Positions 41,173 through 49,168 of a DNA stretch of 64,000 bases are shown in pieces. The translations under genes were made by a program, and so were the position numbers. How positions within the stretch are numbered: the first letter of the stretch is position 1; every line of letters begins with the position of its first letter. The notes beneath the pieces are model-generated. The model saw only the letters and a list, made by a program, of their open reading frames with translations. It did not search any database and was not told the origin of the DNA. Source of the DNA: DASQFQ01 sp963811595 (lineage in GTDB: Bacteria; Actinomycetota; Thermoleophilia; Solirubrobacterales; Solirubrobacteraceae); NCBI GenBank assembly GCA_963811595.1, contig CAWERW010000001.1:100735-164734 (forward strand), read 5' to 3'.

Positions 41173-41835
41173 TTATGCCCCGTAGAGGCGGGTCCCCACG
41201 CGTACGAGCGTCGCGCCCTCCTCGACGGCGACCGCGAAGTCCTGCGACGTGCCCATCGACAGGCGCGTCAGGCCGTGGGCGTCGGCGAGCTCTTTCAGCG
41301 CCGCGAAATGGCGCCGGCTGTCCTCCGGATCCTCCGAGAACGGCGGCATCGTCATGAGCCCCGAGACGCGCACCGGCGCGCGCTCCAGGAAGGCGGGGAG
41401 CTCGGCGGGCGCGATGCCGGCCTTGCCCTCGTCGCCCGCCACGTTGACCTCCACGAGCACCTCGGTCTCGGGCGTGCCGTGCGTCTCGAGCTGGCGCAGC
41501 GCGGAGTCGGAGGCCACGGAGTGGATGAGCTCGGCGTACGGGAGGATCTGCTTGACCTTGCGGCTCTGGAGCTGGCCGATGAAGTGCCAGCGGAAGTCGG
41601 GGAAGGCCTCCGCCTTGGCCTCGAGCTCCTGCGCGCGGTTCTCGCCCAGGATGGTCAGGCCGGCCTCGGCGAGCGTGCCGAGGTCCTCGAGCGGGATGTA
41701 CTTGACCGCGGCGAGCAGCTCGACGTCGCCGGGGTCGCGGCCCGCCTTGCGCGCCGCCTCGGCGATCTCCTCGAGCACGCGCTCGCGCCCCGCCCGCACC
41801 GTCTCGAGCTCGACGCCGCTGATCAGGCCCGCCAT
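41173..41835 (-). CDS. YggS-family PLP homeostasis protein
   Basis: A 220-residue single-domain TIM-barrel protein that binds pyridoxal phosphate (lysine in LLAAVKYIPLEDL, near residue 45). Family motifs LGENRAQELEAKAEA, FRWHFIGQLQSRKVKQI, the EVLVEVNVAGDEGKAG strand and LSMGTSQDFAVAVEEGATLVRVGTRLYG are all present. It keeps PLP levels balanced rather than acting as an enzyme. The ATG lies inside the end of pgeF (13-bp overlap), so the two are coupled. Confidence 0.93.
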   Translation of the reverse strand: MAGLISGVELETVRAGRERVLEEIAEAARKAGRDPGDVELLAAVKYIPLEDLGTLAEAGLTILGENRAQELEAKAEAFPDFRWHFIGQLQSRKVKQILPYAELIHSVASDSALRQLETHGTPETEVLVEVNVAGDEGKAGIAPAELPAFLERAPVRVSGLMTMPPFSEDPEDSRRHFAALKELADAHGLTRLSMGTSQDFAVAVEEGATLVRVGTRLYGA

Positions 41836-42566
41836 ACGACCCCCGCCTGGCGCCCCGTGACGCCGTTGTCGCGGCGGTGCGAGAAGAACAGCGCCGGGTC
41901 GGCGCACATCGTGCACAGCCCCACGTCGCGGACGTCGCCGACGCCCGCGGCCGCGAGCTGCTGCCGCGCGACCTTCGCGAGGTCGAGGTTGCGCTCGCCC
42001 ACGCGCGCGTCGTGGCCCTCGAAGGCCGCGTGGACCTCATCGCCGACCTCGTAGCAGCAGCCGCGCGCCGACGGGCCGAGCGCGGCGCCGATCTCGCCCG
42101 CGGCCCCCAGCTCGCGCAGCGCCGTGACGCCCTCCTCCACGATCCCCGCCGCGAGCCCGCGCCAGCCGCCGTGCAGCGCCGCCACGGCACCGTCGGCGAC
42201 GAGCATCACCGGCAGGCAGTCGGCCACGAACACGAGCGCCGGGGCGTCCTCGAGCGCGGTCGCCTGGCCGTCCTCGGGCGCGTGCGGCCGCTGCGGGCCG
42301 GGCGGCTCGGTGGCGCGGCGCACCGTGGCCTCGTGGACCTGCCGGCCGTAGAGGAAGCGCTCGCGCGGGGCGCCGACGGCCGCGGCGAGCCGCTCGCGGT
42401 TGACGTCGACGTTCTCGCCCGGGTCGTCGGTCAGGCGGCCGAGGTTGAGCGAGGCGAACGGGCCCTCCGAGACGCCGCCGCGGCGGGTGGAGAACAGCAC
42501 CTCGCCGCCGGGCAGCGAGGCGCCGATGTGCTCGTCGCGCCAGGTGAACGGGGCGGGCAGGTCCAT
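41823..42566 (-). CDS. pgeF: Peptidoglycan editing factor PgeF (DUF152, multicopper-type)
   Basis: A 247-residue YfiH/PgeF protein. The active-site His/Cys set is visible in LYGRQVHEATV, VFVADCLPVMLV, LHGGWRGLAAGIVEEG and the CTMCADPALFFSHRRD segment. These proteins were called laccases or polyphenol oxidases, but in E. coli PgeF removes wrong L-Ser muropeptide precursors. It precedes yggS and sepF, the common order near division genes. ATG 42566 is preferred because the longer frame is an Arg-rich shadow. Confidence 0.9.
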   Translation of the reverse strand: MDLPAPFTWRDEHIGASLPGGEVLFSTRRGGVSEGPFASLNLGRLTDDPGENVDVNRERLAAAVGAPRERFLYGRQVHEATVRRATEPPGPQRPHAPEDGQATALEDAPALVFVADCLPVMLVADGAVAALHGGWRGLAAGIVEEGVTALRELGAAGEIGAALGPSARGCCYEVGDEVHAAFEGHDARVGERNLDLAKVARQQLAAAGVGDVRDVGLCTMCADPALFFSHRRDNGVTGRQAGVVWRA

Positions 42567-42585
42567 CGCCCCATTGTGGCGACCG

Positions 42586-43794
42586 TCAATGACAGTGGCC
42601 GCCGTCGGGCGGCGCCTCGGGCTCGCGCGCGGCAAGCGCCGCCGCCAGCTGGCGCTCGCGGTCCGGCGCCTCGCCGTCGAGCATCGCCGCGGTCGCCGCC
42701 TCGAGCGCGCGGCCGACGGCCGGGCCCTCGAGCCCTTCGGCGAGCAGGTCGTCGCCGCCGATCGCGAGCTTCGCGTGGCGCAGCTTCTCGAGCCACATCC
42801 GCGCGGCCTCCGGCGCGCCGAGCGCGCCCGCCAGCGCCACCGTCTCGGGCGCCTCGCGCCGCAGCAGCGTCCAGATCGCCGACGGCTCGTCCGTGCCGCC
42901 CAGCACCGGGGCGAGCGCCCGCGCGCGGGTCGCGGCCGCCACGGTGACGTCGCGGTCGCGGGCCGGGAACTCGAAGCTGTCGAGCCGCGCGGCGAGCGCG
43001 GGCGCCGAGGCGTCGAGCAGGCACGAGGCCAGCACGACGAGCTCGGGGGCGGCGTCGTGCGGCGTGAGCCGCTGCGCGCGCTCGGCGAGGTCGGGATCGA
43101 CGGCGAAGCCGGGCAGCAGCTGCGGCCCGATCCCGAGCGCCTCGAGCCCGCAGATCGCGGCCGGCTCCGGCTCGCCCAGCAGCAGCCGCAGCTCGGCGCC
43201 GAGCCGCGGCGGCGTGACGGTGTCGAGCGCGCCCCCCTCGACCGCCGCGAACGCCCACTCCCGCGTGGTCTCCTCGATCGGGAAGCGGAGGCGCGAGACG
43301 TAGCGGATCAGCCGCAGCAGCCGCGTGGGATCGTCGAGGAAGGAGCGCTCGTGCAGGGCGCGCAGGCGGTGCTGCGAGAGGTCCTCGAGCCCACCGGGGA
43401 CGGCCTCGAGCTCGCCGTCGGCCAGCCGGACGGCGATCGCGTTGACGCTGAAGTCGCGGCGCGCGAGGTCCTCGGCGATCGACGCGCCGAGCTCGACGTC
43501 GGGCAGCGCACCCGGATGCGCGTAGGTCTCGCGCCGCGCCGCGGCGACGTTGACGCACGAGGTCGCGTTCGCGGTCCCGAAGCGCTCGTGGACGACCGCG
43601 CCGTCGCCGAGCCGCTGCGCGGCGGCCGCCGCGTCGCCCTCCACCACGAGATCGAGGTCGCGCGGGTCGCGCCCGAGCAGCGTGTCGCGGACCGCTCCGC
43701 CCACCACCCAGACGCCCGGCAGGTCCGCCAGGGCGTCGAACACGGGCGCCGCACCGGGCACCTCCCGCAGCCGCTCGAGCAGATCCGTCGTCAT
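42586..43794 (-). CDS. CCA tRNA nucleotidyltransferase / poly(A) polymerase family protein
   Basis: A 402-residue class II nucleotidyltransferase. The head domain shows VWVVGGAVRDTLLGRDPRDLDLVVEGDA (GG and DxD metal motif near 35-48), ARRDFSVNAIAVRLADGELE and the RLLRLIRYVSRLRF neck. The C-terminal half is helical and less conserved, without a clear HD domain. Addition of CCA to tRNA is the likely role; poly(A) or A-adding specificity cannot be excluded. The gene is divergent from the beta-propeller gene, with only 22 bp between starts. Confidence 0.85.
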   Translation of the reverse strand: MTTDLLERLREVPGAAPVFDALADLPGVWVVGGAVRDTLLGRDPRDLDLVVEGDAAAAAQRLGDGAVVHERFGTANATSCVNVAAARRETYAHPGALPDVELGASIAEDLARRDFSVNAIAVRLADGELEAVPGGLEDLSQHRLRALHERSFLDDPTRLLRLIRYVSRLRFPIEETTREWAFAAVEGGALDTVTPPRLGAELRLLLGEPEPAAICGLEALGIGPQLLPGFAVDPDLAERAQRLTPHDAAPELVVLASCLLDASAPALAARLDSFEFPARDRDVTVAAATRARALAPVLGGTDEPSAIWTLLRREAPETVALAGALGAPEAARMWLEKLRHAKLAIGGDDLLAEGLEGPAVGRALEAATAAMLDGEAPDRERQLAAALAAREPEAPPDGGHCH

Positions 43795-43802
43795 GTCCCA
43801 GC

Positions 43803-43808
43803 TACCAT
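43803..43808 (+). promoter_or_regulatory. Candidate -10 element for the beta-propeller gene
   Basis: TACCAT, 8 nt before the ATG at 43817, within the 22-bp divergent gap. Confidence 0.38.
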
Positions 43809-43816
43809 CGCAGCCC

Positions 43817-45112
43817 ATGTCGTCGCCGGATAGTCCCCGGTCACGGCGGCGGATCGTCATCTGGGTCGGGCTCGTGGCCGTGCTGCTGCTGGCCGCCGGC
43901 GCGGGCGCCTATGTCCTGCTCTCCGGCGGCGACGTGTCCAACCCCGACGTCGAGTTCCGCGCCGAGCCGACCGAGACGCCCGCCCCCGAGCCCGCGAAGA
44001 CGGACGAGGACGACTTCACCTGGCCGATCTACGGCCGCACGCCGACCCGCCGCCACTACCTGCCGGCCTCGAAGTCGCTGCGCCCGCCGTTCCGCCGCCG
44101 CTGGTCGTGGGACGCGAACTCGCTGCTCGAGTTCACGCCCGTGCTGGCCGAGCGCAAGCTCTTCATCATCAAGAACAACGCCGCCGTCTACGCGCTCGAC
44201 AAGCGCAACGGCAAGGTCCGCTGGCGGCGCAACCTGGGCAGGCTCGCCGCCTCCACCCCCGCCTACGCGGACGGCCGCATCTACGTCACGATCCTGGTCC
44301 GCGACGGCTCCAAGAACGGGCTCGTGGCCGCGCTGCGGGCCAAGGACGGCGCACGCCTGTGGACCAAGCCGCTGCCGAGCCGCACCGAGTCCTCGCCGCT
44401 GTTCGCCAACGGGCGGATCTACTTCGGCTCCGAGGACGGCACCGTCTACGCGCTGCGCGCGAAGGACGGGAGCGTCGCCTGGCGCTACAAGGCCTCCGGC
44501 GCGGTCAAGGGCGCCCCGGCGCTCGCCGACGGCAAGCTCTACTTCGGCGACTACGGCGGGCGCGTGCACGCGATCCGCGAGCGCGACGGCAAGCGCGTCT
44601 GGTCCTCGTCCACCAGCGGGGCACGCTTCGGCACGAGCTCCGGCCAGTTCTACGCCTCCCCCGCCGTCGCCTTCGGCCGGGTCTACATCGGCAACACGGA
44701 CTCCAACGTCTACTCGTTCTCCGCGAGCAGCGGCAAGCTGGCCTGGCGGACGGGTACGGGCGGCTACGTCTACGCCTCGGCGGCGGTCGCACAGGTGCCG
44801 GGCGGCAAGCCGACCGTCTACGTCGGCTCCTACGACGCCCGCTTCTACGCTCTCGACGCGCAGTCGGGCAAGGTGCGCTGGAAGCACAAGGCGCCGGGCC
44901 GCATCTCGGGCGCCGCCACCGTGGTCGGCGACATCGTCTACTTCGGCGACCTCAAGTCGCGTACCACCACCGGCCTCGGCGCGCGCACCGGTCGCAAGGT
45001 GTTCCGCTTCGGCCGCGGCGGCTTCAACCCCGTCATCGCCGACGGGCGCGACCTCTACCTGGTCGGCTACGCCTCGCTCTCGCGGCTCAGGCCGCGATCG
45101 GCCGCACGCTGA
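43817..45112 (+). CDS. Membrane-anchored PQQ-like beta-propeller protein
   Basis: A 431-residue protein. A basic N-terminus and one transmembrane segment (about 13-35) are followed by a Pro/Glu linker and a beta-propeller of about seven blades. Each blade carries an x-G-x-(V/I)-Y-A-L-(D/R)-A-x-x-G-x-x-x-W pattern, for example AAVYALDKRNGKVRWRR and GTVYALRAKDGSVAWRY. This is the BamB/PQQ-repeat plan; no PQQ or enzymatic residues are identifiable, so a scaffold role outside the membrane is likely. ATG 43817 is preferred over 43793, which would overlap the divergent gene. Its end overlaps hisF by 26 bp. Confidence 0.85.
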   Translation: MSSPDSPRSRRRIVIWVGLVAVLLLAAGAGAYVLLSGGDVSNPDVEFRAEPTETPAPEPAKTDEDDFTWPIYGRTPTRRHYLPASKSLRPPFRRRWSWDANSLLEFTPVLAERKLFIIKNNAAVYALDKRNGKVRWRRNLGRLAASTPAYADGRIYVTILVRDGSKNGLVAALRAKDGARLWTKPLPSRTESSPLFANGRIYFGSEDGTVYALRAKDGSVAWRYKASGAVKGAPALADGKLYFGDYGGRVHAIRERDGKRVWSSSTSGARFGTSSGQFYASPAVAFGRVYIGNTDSNVYSFSASSGKLAWRTGTGGYVYASAAVAQVPGGKPTVYVGSYDARFYALDAQSGKVRWKHKAPGRISGAATVVGDIVYFGDLKSRTTTGLGARTGRKVFRFGRGGFNPVIADGRDLYLVGYASLSRLRPRSAAR

Positions 45113-45848
45113 CGCCGGCGTCGGCCAGGTGGCGCTTGAGCTCGGCCACCGAGTACTGCCCGTAGTGGACGATCGAGGCGATCAGCGTGGCGTCGGCGCC
45201 CGCCTCGAAGGCGTCGACGAGGTGCTCAGGCGCGCCCGCGCCGCCTGACGCGATGACGGGGACGTCGACGGCCGAGGAGATGGCCGCGACGAGCTCGGTG
45301 TCGTAGCCGTCCTTGGTGCCGTCGCGGTCCATCGAGGTGAGCAGGATCTCCCCCGCCCCGCGCGCGACGCCCTCGCACGCCCACGACACCGCGTCGATCC
45401 CGGTCGGCGTGCGGCCGCCCGCGACGTGGACCTCCCAGCCCTCCGCGGCCCGCTTGGCGTCGATGGCGAGCACCACGCACTGGGCGCCGAACACGTTGGC
45501 GAGCTCGTCGATCAGCTCCGGGCGCTGCACGGCGGCCGAGTTGACCGACACCTTGTCGGCGCCGGCGTCGAGCACGCCCTGGGCGTCGCCCGCCGAGCGG
45601 ATCCCGCCCCCGATCGTGAACGGCACGAACACCTCGTCGGCCGCCCGGCGCGCGAGCTCGACGACCGTGTCGCGTTTGTCCGAGGTCGCCGTGATGTCGA
45701 GGAAGATCAGCTCGTCGGCGCCGGCGCCGTCGTAGAACGCGGCGAGCTCGACGGGGTCTCCGGCGTCGCGGATGTCGAGGAACTTCGTCCCCTTGACGAC
45801 GCGGCCGGCGTCGATGTCCATGCAGGGGATGACGCGCTTGTAGTGCAC
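45087..45848 (-). CDS. hisF: Imidazole glycerol phosphate synthase, cyclase subunit
   Basis: A 253-residue TIM barrel that, with HisH, makes imidazole glycerol phosphate. It begins KRVIPCMDIDAGRVVKG (catalytic Asp near residue 11) and carries FTIGGGIRS, DKVSVNSAAV, VVLAIDAKR, LTSMDRDGTKDGYD (second catalytic Asp) and VIASGGAGAPEH. It is separated from hisA by the small membrane gene, the calpain-like gene, the 92-residue gene and the LspA-like gene. The GTG at 45848 lies inside the 3' part of the LspA-like frame. Confidence 0.96.
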   Translation of the reverse strand: MHYKRVIPCMDIDAGRVVKGTKFLDIRDAGDPVELAAFYDGAGADELIFLDITATSDKRDTVVELARRAADEVFVPFTIGGGIRSAGDAQGVLDAGADKVSVNSAAVQRPELIDELANVFGAQCVVLAIDAKRAAEGWEVHVAGGRTPTGIDAVSWACEGVARGAGEILLTSMDRDGTKDGYDTELVAAISSAVDVPVIASGGAGAPEHLVDAFEAGADATLIASIVHYGQYSVAELKRHLADAGVSVRPIAA

Positions 45849-46246
45849 GCCTCCGAGGGTATTCCGCGCGCCCGCACGGCGCCGATCCACAGCAGCACGA
45901 GCCCGACGGCGAGGCAGAAGTCCGCGGGTGACCACACGGCGCCCCGCCACGGCACCCCGAGCGGGACGAAGTCGGTGACGCGGCCGAAGATCACGAGCTC
46001 GACGAGGTTCCCCAGCCCGCCGCCGATCGTCACGCCGGCGCCGAAGGCCAGGAGCGGCGTGCGGGCGGCGGCGATCAGGCCGAGCGCGAGCACGCCGCAG
46101 ATGACGATGGCCTGCCAGGGGCGGTCGGTGTTGAAGACGACCGGCACCGCGCCGAGCGCCCACGCCTTCAGCGCCCAGTCGACCGCCAGCACGGTGAACG
46201 CGACCGCTCCGATGCGGAGCAGGCGGGGGGCGAGCGGGAGCGGCAT
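45707..46246 (-). CDS. LspA-like membrane protein, catalytically degenerate
   Basis: A signal-peptidase-II-like protein of up to 179 residues with four transmembrane segments. The motifs recall LspA: LAVDWALKAWAL, GGLGNLVELVIFGRVTDFVPLG and WSPADFCLAVGLVLL. The first catalytic Asp (in GNLxDR) is Glu here (GNLVE), while the second (in FNxAD) is kept (SPAD). The true LspA lies at 36720. The last about 45 residues run antiparallel-free over the hisF start in another frame and look non-native, so the protein may really end near 45850. Loss of peptidase activity is inferred. ATG 46246 is preferred. Confidence 0.62.
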   Translation of the reverse strand: MPLPLAPRLLRIGAVAFTVLAVDWALKAWALGAVPVVFNTDRPWQAIVICGVLALGLIAAARTPLLAFGAGVTIGGGLGNLVELVIFGRVTDFVPLGVPWRGAVWSPADFCLAVGLVLLWIGAVRARGIPSEACTTSASSPAWTSTPAASSRGRSSSTSATPETPSSSPRSTTAPAPTS

Positions 46247-46279
46247 TGGCTGGCAGCATCCGCGCCGCACGCCGCGCGG

Positions 46280-46558
46280 TCAACCGGCTATCGGTCCACT
46301 CCGCTCCAGCACCACGCGGCCGCGGCGCTTCACCGGGTCCTCGACGATCTCCCCCACGCGCCAGCGCTCGTCGCCGATCGCGACCTCGTCGCCCTCGACC
46401 ACCTCGACCGGCCGGTCCTCGTCCACCACGATCTGCGCGCGCAGCGCCGGCGGCCCGCCGGGATCGTCGATCGACGCCCGCTCCCAGATGTTGGCGGCGA
46501 CGACCGCATGTCCGTGGTGGAACGCCTGGCCGGTCTCCGGCAGCTCGAGGCGCTCCAT
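46280..46558 (-). CDS. 92-residue protein coupled to the calpain-like gene
   Basis: A small predicted beta-rich protein. Its ATG overlaps the stop of the calpain-like gene (ATGA), so both are made together. The sequence has short strands (HAVVAANIWERA, ALRAQIVVDED, PVEVVEGDEVAIGDERWRVGEIVED, RGRVVLERSG) and a pattern that recalls small DUF6406-like proteins of Streptomyces. No catalytic residues or signal peptide are seen. Because of the tight coupling, a role as inhibitor, immunity protein or loading partner of the protease is possible, but this is inference only. Confidence 0.6.
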   Translation of the reverse strand: MERLELPETGQAFHHGHAVVAANIWERASIDDPGGPPALRAQIVVDEDRPVEVVEGDEVAIGDERWRVGEIVEDPVKRRGRVVLERSGPIAG

Positions 46559-47529
46559 CAGCGGAAGGACTGCTCCGACATCACGTAGTAGTCGAAGAAG
46601 CGCTTGAGGCGGACGAGCGGGAAGCCCATGAGGTGGTTGTTGCCGTGTGGGTTGCGGATGTCGATCGTCTGCCACTCCTCGTTGACCGCCGCGATGTTGT
46701 AGGCGTGCTCGGCGAAGATCGTGTACTCGATGTCGCGCGCCTCGGCGAGCTCGTCGGCGGTGAACTCCTGCTTGGTCTGGATCGTCACCGGCTTGCCGTC
46801 GCGCACGCAGCCGGCGATGTCGCTCCAGATGCGGGCGTCGCTGCGGCCGGCGATCGACTCCCAGTCCGTGTCGATGCCCGTGACCGCCGTCATGCCGTCG
46901 GCCATCAGCCCGGAGTGCGCCTCGTCGTAGCCGCCGAGCATCCCCGCGTACGCCTTCTCGAGCAAGAGCACCCAGATCTCGCCGCCCGTCGAGCCCGCCG
47001 CGACGTCGCCGGGCTGGGCGTAGCGCGAGTCGCCGCTCGCCGTGGAGACGAAGCGGTCGGTGACGCGAAAGGTGCGCTTCGACGGGTTGCCGACCCAGTG
47101 GCCCTCGTAGAGGTCGACCTCGTAGATGCGCGAGCCGCCGGGCTGCGTGTCGACCGGCCCGCGGACCAACCGCCGGATCTTCGCCGGGTTGATGCGCGCG
47201 GCGGCGGCCAGCGGCGAGAGGAAGTAGCAGTCCCCGAGCAGGCCCTGCTGGATGTCGTCCGCGTCGACGCCCGAGGAGTGCTCGCCGCGGTCGCGCACGA
47301 ACGCGTGGCCCTCGAAGCGCCGGTACTCGAGCCCGGTGTCGTCCTGCTCCGTCGCGCTCGTGCGCGCCTGCGGGCTGACGAGCCGCTGGAGCAGCCGCGC
47401 GGTGGCGGCGTTGCCGACGCTGCGCTGGAGGCCCAGCGCGAGCGCCTGCGGAGTCGCCGGCGCCGCGGCGCGCACGGGCGCGGCGGCCGTGGCGCCATCC
47501 GTGGCCTGCGCTTCCGCGTGCTCGTGCAC
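46558..47529 (-). CDS. Calpain-type cysteine protease with N-terminal tag, possible injection-system effector
   Basis: A 323-residue protein. Residues 1-33 are Ala/Pro-rich and unstructured. Residues 34-49 are LQRSVGNAATARLLQR, nearly the motif of the protein at 6647. Residues 85-323 are a calpain (C2) catalytic domain with the full triad: Cys101 in IQQGLLGDCYFLSPL, His275 in EHAYNI and Asn293 in IRNPHG. There are no calcium-binding EF hands and no signal peptide. GTG 47529 is chosen over 47565 because TACGAT lies 6 nt upstream and the N-terminus then matches its partner in length. The gene is inserted between hisA and hisF. Confidence 0.82.
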   Translation of the reverse strand: MHEHAEAQATDGATAAAPVRAAAPATPQALALGLQRSVGNAATARLLQRLVSPQARTSATEQDDTGLEYRRFEGHAFVRDRGEHSSGVDADDIQQGLLGDCYFLSPLAAAARINPAKIRRLVRGPVDTQPGGSRIYEVDLYEGHWVGNPSKRTFRVTDRFVSTASGDSRYAQPGDVAAGSTGGEIWVLLLEKAYAGMLGGYDEAHSGLMADGMTAVTGIDTDWESIAGRSDARIWSDIAGCVRDGKPVTIQTKQEFTADELAEARDIEYTIFAEHAYNIAAVNEEWQTIDIRNPHGNNHLMGFPLVRLKRFFDYYVMSEQSFR

Positions 47530-47535
47530 CCGGCG

Positions 47536-47541
47536 ATCGTA
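47536..47541 (-). promoter_or_regulatory. Candidate -10 element for the calpain-like gene
   Basis: TACGAT on the minus strand, 6 nt before the GTG at 47529. The spacing equals that of the tagged gene at 6647. Confidence 0.42.
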
Positions 47542-47580
47542 CGGGCGCGCCGCGCGCGCGGGCAAGGGTCGTTCGGGTAG

Positions 47581-47796
47581 CTACACGGCCAGACCGGCGA
47601 GGAACGCCACGACGCGCCAGTCCCACAGGCGCGCCGGGTCCGTGACCAGCACCCACAGGAAGCCGGCCGCGCCCGCGAGGAAGCTGAAGACGAGGTGGGC
47701 GACGAACATCGCCGCGAACCCGATGACCACCAGCGGGACGACGTCCGGCGGCGTCGTGAGCGGCTCGCGGCGACGGAACCACCGTCGCGGCCCCAT
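47581..47796 (-). CDS. Small membrane protein after hisA
   Basis: A 71-residue protein with a basic N-terminus (MGPRRWFRRREPL), one clear transmembrane segment (about 20-47) and a second weaker hydrophobic end (about 55-70). The ATG overlaps the hisA stop (ATGA), so it is the last gene of the compact hisZGDBHA run. No family is recognised. Confidence 0.6.
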   Translation of the reverse strand: MGPRRWFRRREPLTTPPDVVPLVVIGFAAMFVAHLVFSFLAGAAGFLWVLVTDPARLWDWRVVAFLAGLAV

Positions 47797-48572
47797 CAGC
47801 GCCGGTGGTGGGGGGTCCGCGCGCGGCTGTAGCCGTCGCCCGTGCGGGCGGAGTCGAGCGCGGCCTGGCCCTCCGCGACCGTGAAGCGCCCCTCGTAGAG
47901 CGCCTTGCCCACGATCACGCCGGCGAGGTTGACCTGGCGCAGGCCGGCGAGGCCGCGCAGGTGCTCGAGGTCGCCGATCCCGCCCGAGTAGAGGAAGCGC
48001 CCGCGCACCGCCTCCGCGACCGCGCGCACATCGTCGAGGTCCGGGCCCTCGAGCTTGCCGTCGCGGTCGACGTCGGTGAACACGAACGAGGACACGCCGC
48101 GGTCGCCGAGGCGGCGGATCGCGTCGACGGCCGGCATCTGCGTCGTCTGCGTCCAGCCCGCCGTCGAGATGAGCCCGCCACGGACGTCGACGGAGACGAG
48201 CACACGCGGGCCGTAGGAGTCGATCACCGTGTCCAGGAAGTCGATGTCGCGGAACGCCGCGGTGCCGATGATCACCCGCTCCGCCCCCGCCCGCAGCGCC
48301 TCGCGGACGGCCGGCAGCGAGCGCAGCCCGCCGCCGTACTGGACCGGCACGCCGGTCTCGCTCGCGATCCGCCGCAGGTGCTCGATCGAGCGCGGCTCGC
48401 CGGAGCGGGCGCCGTCGAGATCGACGACGTGGAGGAAGCGCGCGCCCGCCTCGACCCACGACTGCGCGGCCGCGAGCGGGTCGTCGTGGTAGACGGTCCT
48501 GTCCTCGAAGCGGCCCTCGACGAGGCGCACCGCCTTGCCGTCGAGGATGTCGATGGCGGGATAGAGGATCAC
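47796..48572 (-). CDS. hisA: Phosphoribosylformimino-AICAR phosphate isomerase (HisA)
   Basis: A 258-residue TIM barrel that isomerises ProFAR to PRFAR in histidine synthesis. It starts ILYPAIDILDGKAVRL (catalytic Asp at position 8) and shows LHVVDLDGARSGEP, VQYGGGLRS, VIIGTAAFRD, FVFTDVDRDGKLEGPD (second catalytic Asp) and a YSGGIGDLEHL phosphate site. The last about 15 residues are an unusual basic tail (YSRARTPHHRR). In many actinobacteria this enzyme (PriA) also serves tryptophan synthesis; no trp genes are seen here. The GTG overlaps the hisH stop. Confidence 0.95.
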   Translation of the reverse strand: MILYPAIDILDGKAVRLVEGRFEDRTVYHDDPLAAAQSWVEAGARFLHVVDLDGARSGEPRSIEHLRRIASETGVPVQYGGGLRSLPAVREALRAGAERVIIGTAAFRDIDFLDTVIDSYGPRVLVSVDVRGGLISTAGWTQTTQMPAVDAIRRLGDRGVSSFVFTDVDRDGKLEGPDLDDVRAVAEAVRGRFLYSGGIGDLEHLRGLAGLRQVNLAGVIVGKALYEGRFTVAEGQAALDSARTGDGYSRARTPHHRR

Positions 48573-49168
48573 GGCACGAAGTTCCCAAGCAGCGCGAGTC
48601 CGTCGCGCGAGGACTTCTCGGGGTGGAACTGCACGCCGGCCACGTTCTCGCGCTCGACGATCGAGGCGAAGCGCTCGCCGTACTCGCCCTCGCCCACCAC
48701 GTCGCCGGACTCGGCGGCCCGGCAGACGAACGAGTGCACGTGGTAGAAGGCCGCGCGCTCGCCGAGCCCGCGCGTCAACCGCGAGCCGTTGCGGAACGTC
48801 ACCTCGTTCCAGCCGATGTGCGGCAGCTTCGGCGCCCGCAGCGGCGTGACCTCCCCCGGCAGCAGGCCGAGCCCCTGCGCGCCCTCGTGCTCGGCCGAGG
48901 CGTCGAACAGCAGCTGCATGCCGAGGCAGATGCCGAGCACCGGCGCCCCGCTCTCCGCGCGCTCGCGGATGACCTCGTCCAGGCCCTCCGCCCGCAACCG
49001 CCGCATCGCCTCGGGGAACGCGCCGACCCCCGGGACCACGACCGCGTCGGCCGCGCGGATGGCGTCGTGGTCGGCGGTCCGCCGCACGTCCGCCCCGACG
49101 TGCTCGAGGGCCTTCTCGACGGAGCGGCGATTGCCCATCCCGTAGTCGACGAGCGCGACGACGCTCAC
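48569..49168 (-). CDS. hisH: Imidazole glycerol phosphate synthase, glutaminase subunit
   Basis: A 199-residue class I glutamine amidotransferase that supplies ammonia to HisF. The catalytic triad is visible: Cys in LGICLGMQLLF near 80, and His and Glu in VQFHPEKS near 180. VVVPGVGAFPEAM and the oxyanion segment GMGNRRSVEKAL are typical. The GTG start overlaps the hisB stop, and its stop overlaps the hisA GTG. Confidence 0.95.
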   Translation of the reverse strand: MSVVALVDYGMGNRRSVEKALEHVGADVRRTADHDAIRAADAVVVPGVGAFPEAMRRLRAEGLDEVIRERAESGAPVLGICLGMQLLFDASAEHEGAQGLGLLPGEVTPLRAPKLPHIGWNEVTFRNGSRLTRGLGERAAFYHVHSFVCRAAESGDVVGEGEYGERFASIVERENVAGVQFHPEKSSRDGLALLGNFVP

